This document shows, one piece after another, positions 14,901 to 17,500 of a stretch of DNA of 17,500 nt. Source of the stretch: Thioclava sp. ES.031 (lineage in GTDB: Bacteria > Pseudomonadota > Alphaproteobacteria > Rhodobacterales > Rhodobacteraceae); contig NZ_PDJO01000001.1 of assembly GCF_002563775.1 (NCBI RefSeq), positions 297,501-315,000 on the forward strand. The letters run 5' to 3'. Numbering within the stretch: position 1 is the first letter of the stretch; every line of letters begins with the position of its first letter. The translations under genes and the position numbers were made by a program. Under the pieces are notes generated by a model. The model searched no databases, had not been told where the DNA came from, and was given only the letters and a program-made list of their open reading frames with translations.

Positions 14901-16073
14901 ATGAACATCACCCCGGCGATCAAGGCGATGGAAGACCAGTTGGTCGAATGGCGGCACGCGCTGCATCGCCGCCCCGAATTGGCCTTCGAGGAACACGAGA
15001 CCGCCGCCTTCATCGCGGCTGAGTTGCGCAGGTTCGGACTGGAGGTCCACGAGGGGCTGGCCGGGACCGGAGTGATCGGCGTTCTGCGCAATGGCGAGGG
15101 GCCGACGGTCGGCCTGCGCGCCGATATCGACGCGCTGCCGATTTCCGAACTGACCGGCGCGGATTATGCTTCCGAGATCCCCGGCAAGATGCATGCCTGT
15201 GGCCATGACGGTCACACCACGATGCTGCTGGGCGCCGCGCAGGCGATGGCGGCCGATCCCCCGGGGCCCGGCACGGTGGTGTTCATCTTCCAGCCCGCCG
15301 AGGAAAACGAAGGCGGCGCGCGGGTGATGATCGAGGATGGGTTGCTCGACCAGTTCCCGCTCGACAGCACCTTTGCGCTGCACAACTGGCCGGGGCTCGA
15401 GGCGGGCAAGATCGCGATGCGCGCGGGCCCCGTGATGGCCGCGTTCGACACGTTCGAACTGAAGGTGATGGGCAAGGGCTCGCATGGCGCGATGCCGCAT
15501 GAGGGGATCGACCCGATCACGCTGGCGGCCCAGTTGCAGATGGCCTGGCAGACCATCGTCAGCCGTGCGGTGGATCCCACCGATGCGACGGTGATCTCGG
15601 TCACGCAGATCCATGCGGGCCACACGCTCAATGTGATCCCCGACGAAGTGACTCTGCACGGCACCGTGCGCACCCTGCGCCCCGCGACACGCGATTTCGT
15701 GCAGGCCGAGATGACGCGCCGCGCCGAAATGATCGCCGAGGCGTTTCATGCCAAGGCCGAGCTGATCTATCAGCGCCGCTACCCGGCCACGATCAACGAC
15801 CCCGAGGCGGCCGAAACGGCACGCCGCGCCGCCGAGGCCATCGTGGGCCGCGACGCGGTGCAGGTCGATTACGCGTCCAGCATGGCGAGCGAGGATTTCG
15901 CCTTCCTGCTGGAGAAGGTGCCCGGCGCTTACGGCTGGATCGGCAATGGATCGGCCGAGGGCGGGCGCAACCTGCACAGCCCGCATTACGATTTCAACGA
16001 CTCGATCCTGCCGCTGGGCGTTCAGTTCTTCGTCGAGGTCGCGCATCGCGCGCTGGCCGGGTCGAACGATTGA
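14901..16073 (+). CDS. M20D-family amidohydrolase (hippurate hydrolase / N-acyl amino acid hydrolase type)
   Basis: 390 aa di-metal amidohydrolase of the M20D peptidase family, expected to cleave an N-acyl or related amide bond. Metal-ligand motifs are intact: MHACGHDGHT (Cys100, His102), the acidic pair in FQPAEEN (Glu134/Glu135), His161 in ALHNWPG, and a C-terminal His in LHSPHYDFND. The smaller dimerisation (lid) domain begins near AFDTFELKVMGKGSHGAMPHEG. The opening VEWRHALHRRPELAFEEHET is typical. The start ATG at 14901 has AAAGGA 6 nt upstream; the frame is open upstream to 14835, but this lies in the CoxG gene. No signal peptide, so cytoplasmic. In the operon it probably hydrolyses an amide formed after hydroxylation, or releases an acyl group from the imported compound. 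IAA-amino acid hydrolase-like or hippuricase-like specificities are alternatives. Confidence 0.92.
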   Translation: MNITPAIKAMEDQLVEWRHALHRRPELAFEEHETAAFIAAELRRFGLEVHEGLAGTGVIGVLRNGEGPTVGLRADIDALPISELTGADYASEIPGKMHACGHDGHTTMLLGAAQAMAADPPGPGTVVFIFQPAEENEGGARVMIEDGLLDQFPLDSTFALHNWPGLEAGKIAMRAGPVMAAFDTFELKVMGKGSHGAMPHEGIDPITLAAQLQMAWQTIVSRAVDPTDATVISVTQIHAGHTLNVIPDEVTLHGTVRTLRPATRDFVQAEMTRRAEMIAEAFHAKAELIYQRRYPATINDPEAAETARRAAEAIVGRDAVQVDYASSMASEDFAFLLEKVPGAYGWIGNGSAEGGRNLHSPHYDFNDSILPLGVQFFVEVAHRALAGSND

Positions 16074-16083
16074 GGGGCCAGCC

Positions 16084-17064
16084 GTGACCCATCCCGCCGC
16101 GCAAGATCCGTGGTTCGAACTGGCGCGGTCCGACACACCCGGCGCAATCGCGGTGATCTCTGCCATCGAAGGCCCGGCCTATCGAAATATCGGCACCGCG
16201 ATGGCGATCTTGCCGGATGGTCGGCGCTTCGGAGCGCTCAGCGCGGGCTGTATCGAGGAAGATGTGGTCGAACATGCGCTCGCGGCGCTGGCCGACGGGC
16301 AGGTGCGCAAGCTGCGCTATGGGGCCGGCTCGCCCTTTTTCGACTTGAAGCTGCCCTGCGGCGGCGCGCTCGAGGTTACGGTGATCCCCGCGCCGGACCG
16401 TTCCTTGCTTAGCGAGCTTGCGGCAAGGCGGGCGCGCCGCGCGGAGGCGGCCTTGGGACTGAGCGCCTCGGGGGGCTTGCGTTTGATGCAGGAGGGCGAG
16501 GCTCCCGACGAGCCGGGAGAGCTGCGTATCGCCTTTCGCCCCGAGCCGCGCTTCGTGATCTTCGGTGCCGGCGCCGAGGCGGTGTTCTTCGCCGATCTGG
16601 TGCAGGCCACCGGCGCGCCGCATCTTCTTCTCACGCCCGAGGACGCCACTTTCGCCAATGCTGAAGGTGCAGGCTGCACGGTGCGCAGGTTGGACCGAAG
16701 CGCGATCCCCTCAGACGTTGCCATCGACGCGCGCACGGCGGTGATCCTTCTGTTTCACGACCACGATTGGGAACTGGATATTCTCGAGGCGGCGCTCGCA
16801 ACGCCTGCGTTCTACATCGGGGCACAAGGCAGCGTGCGCACGCAAAACCGGCGGCAGGAAGGTTTGCAGGCTCGCGGTATCGATGCGGCGACGCGCGCGC
16901 GGGTTCATGGGCCTATCGGGCTCATCCAATCTGCGCGCGATCCGCGGCTGCTGGCCGTGTCGGTGCTGGCCGAGGTGCTTGCTCAGGTGGAAGGCGACAC
17001 CAAGCGAGCCGCGTCGCGTTCACCGATCGAGGCCGGAAGCCGCGCTCAAGACCGCTCGAAGTAA
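16084..17064 (+). CDS. xdhC: XdhC/CoxI-family molybdenum hydroxylase maturation protein
   Basis: 326 aa. XdhC-type proteins bind the Mo cofactor, have it sulfurated and insert it into the apo-enzyme; they are not part of the mature enzyme. The N-terminal XdhC_CoxI domain has [17 protein letters not shown] (Cys55) and LPCGG (90-94). The C-terminal Rossmann domain starts [10 protein letters not shown] (158-166), continues with [17 protein letters not shown] and [18 protein letters not shown], and ends with [26 protein letters not shown]. The usual GAGHVA reads GAGAEA here. The start is the GTG at 16084 with GAGGGG 6 nt upstream, 10 nt after the amidohydrolase stop. It is the last gene of the operon, and its final 19 nt overlap the convergent dehydrogenase gene. 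Its presence implies that the hydroxylase needs the sulfurated Mo centre. Confidence 0.9.
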   Translation: MTHPAAQDPWFELARSDTPGAIAVISAIEGPAYRNIGTAMAILPDGRRFGALSAGCIEEDVVEHALAALADGQVRKLRYGAGSPFFDLKLPCGGALEVTVIPAPDRSLLSELAARRARRAEAALGLSASGGLRLMQEGEAPDEPGELRIAFRPEPRFVIFGAGAEAVFFADLVQATGAPHLLLTPEDATFANAEGAGCTVRRLDRSAIPSDVAIDARTAVILLFHDHDWELDILEAALATPAFYIGAQGSVRTQNRRQEGLQARGIDAATRARVHGPIGLIQSARDPRLLAVSVLAEVLAQVEGDTKRAASRSPIEAGSRAQDRSK

Positions 17065-17500
17065 GCGGGCGTGCCCCGCGCCTCCACCGACTCCGCGATC
17101 CGACGCAGACCATGGATATAGGCGGCATCGCGCATCGAAAGCTCCATTTCGTTGTGCAATGTCCAGATCGATTGCGTCTCGGTCTCCATCGTCGTCTTCA
17201 GATGATCTCTGACGCGCGAACTGTCCCAATAAAAACCCGATCTGTTCTGGACCCATTCGAGATGGGACACCGTGACGCCCCCGGAATTCGCGAGGATGTC
17301 GGGCACGATGATATGCCCGGCTTCCGCCAGCTTCTTGTCGGCTTCGGGCGAGACCGGTCCATTCGCCATTTCAAGAATGATGCGCGCTTTGATCTTGTCA
17401 CAATTCTCAAGCGTGATCTGCCGCTCCAACGCGGCAGGCACCAGCACGTCGCAATCGAGCTCCAACAGCTCGGCATTCGAAATCTCTTTCGTCTTGCCTT
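17046..17500 (-). CDS. Glu/Leu/Phe/Val dehydrogenase, C-terminal part (5' end beyond window)
   Basis: About 151 C-terminal codons are visible; the frame is open to the window edge, so the start lies outside. The segment [20 protein letters not shown], then [10 protein letters not shown] and [21 protein letters not shown], is the NAD-binding and C-terminal signature of glutamate dehydrogenases. The protein ends [20 protein letters not shown]. It catalyses reversible oxidative deamination, most likely of glutamate. It converges on the xdhC-like gene, and the two coding ends overlap by 19 nt with no terminator between them. It is probably a housekeeping gene outside the regulon, though glutamate formation could be relevant if the pathway releases ammonia or an amino acid. 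Confidence 0.92.
   Translation of the reverse strand, partial: GKTKEISNAELLELDCDVLVPAALERQITLENCDKIKARIILEMANGPVSPEADKKLAEAGHIIVPDILANSGGVTVSHLEWVQNRSGFYWDSSRVRDHLKTTMETETQSIWTLHNEMELSMRDAAYIHGLRRIAESVEARGTPAYFERS

Overview
The window looks like a piece of an alphaproteobacterial chromosome, most probably from a Rhodobacterales/Rhodobacteraceae-type organism. This rests on the 23S-5S-tRNA-fMet order, the style of the rRNA sequences, GC-rich operons with many GTG/TTG starts and strong AAAGGA-type ribosome binding sites, and a Tat-exported solute-binding protein. No species can be named from the sequence alone.

Region 1 (1-3093, + strand) is the distal part of an rRNA operon. It holds a 23S rRNA gene cut off at its 5' side by the window edge, a 5S rRNA gene bracketed by a perfect 12-bp processing stem (2750-2761 / 2888-2899), the initiator tRNA-fMet(CAT) with its diagnostic C1xA72 mismatch, and a GC-rich hairpin terminator. 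The 23S gene carries an extra hairpin at about 1069-1130 that resembles the excised intervening sequences known from some Rhodobacter 23S genes.

Region 2 (3223-4124, - strand) is a two-gene unit: a NIPSNAP-family protein followed 17 nt later by a MobA/MocA-like nucleotidyltransferase, which probably makes the cytidylylated molybdenum cofactor.

Region 3 (4125-5264) holds a TetR/AcrR regulator gene and its two flanking intergenic regions. Each of these contains one copy of the same perfect palindrome, TCGTCA-NN-TGACGA (4221-4234 and 5138-5151). This is the best candidate for the regulator's operator, and it would tie the leftward and rightward units into one regulon.

Region 4 (5265-17064, + strand) is a tightly packed run of eleven genes: a Tat-type solute-binding protein, two MalF/MalG-type permeases, a MalK-type ATPase, the FAD, 2Fe-2S and molybdopterin subunits of a xanthine-oxidase-family hydroxylase, a 3-hydroxyisobutyrate-dehydrogenase-family oxidoreductase, a CoxG-like membrane-anchored SRPBCC protein, an M20D amidohydrolase and an XdhC-family maturation protein. 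Most junctions are ATGA/GTGA overlaps or gaps under 15 nt. The exception is a strong hairpin after the binding-protein gene.

Region 5 (17046-17500, - strand) is the 3' part of a glutamate/leucine dehydrogenase gene running convergently. It overlaps the last 19 nt of the xdhC-like gene.

My reading is that regions 2-4 form one self-contained catabolic system. A substrate is imported by a CUT1-type ABC transporter, hydroxylated by a dedicated Mo/Fe-S/FAD enzyme that brings its own cofactor maturation factors (MocA-like, XdhC, CoxG), and then processed by an amidohydrolase and a beta-hydroxyacid dehydrogenase. The set lacks the CoxD/E/F genes, and the catalytic subunit has neither the AYRCSFR loop of true CO dehydrogenase nor the usual AYRGAGR loop. 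It is therefore not a CO dehydrogenase, and its substrate is unknown. An amide- or N-heterocycle-containing compound is the most natural guess.
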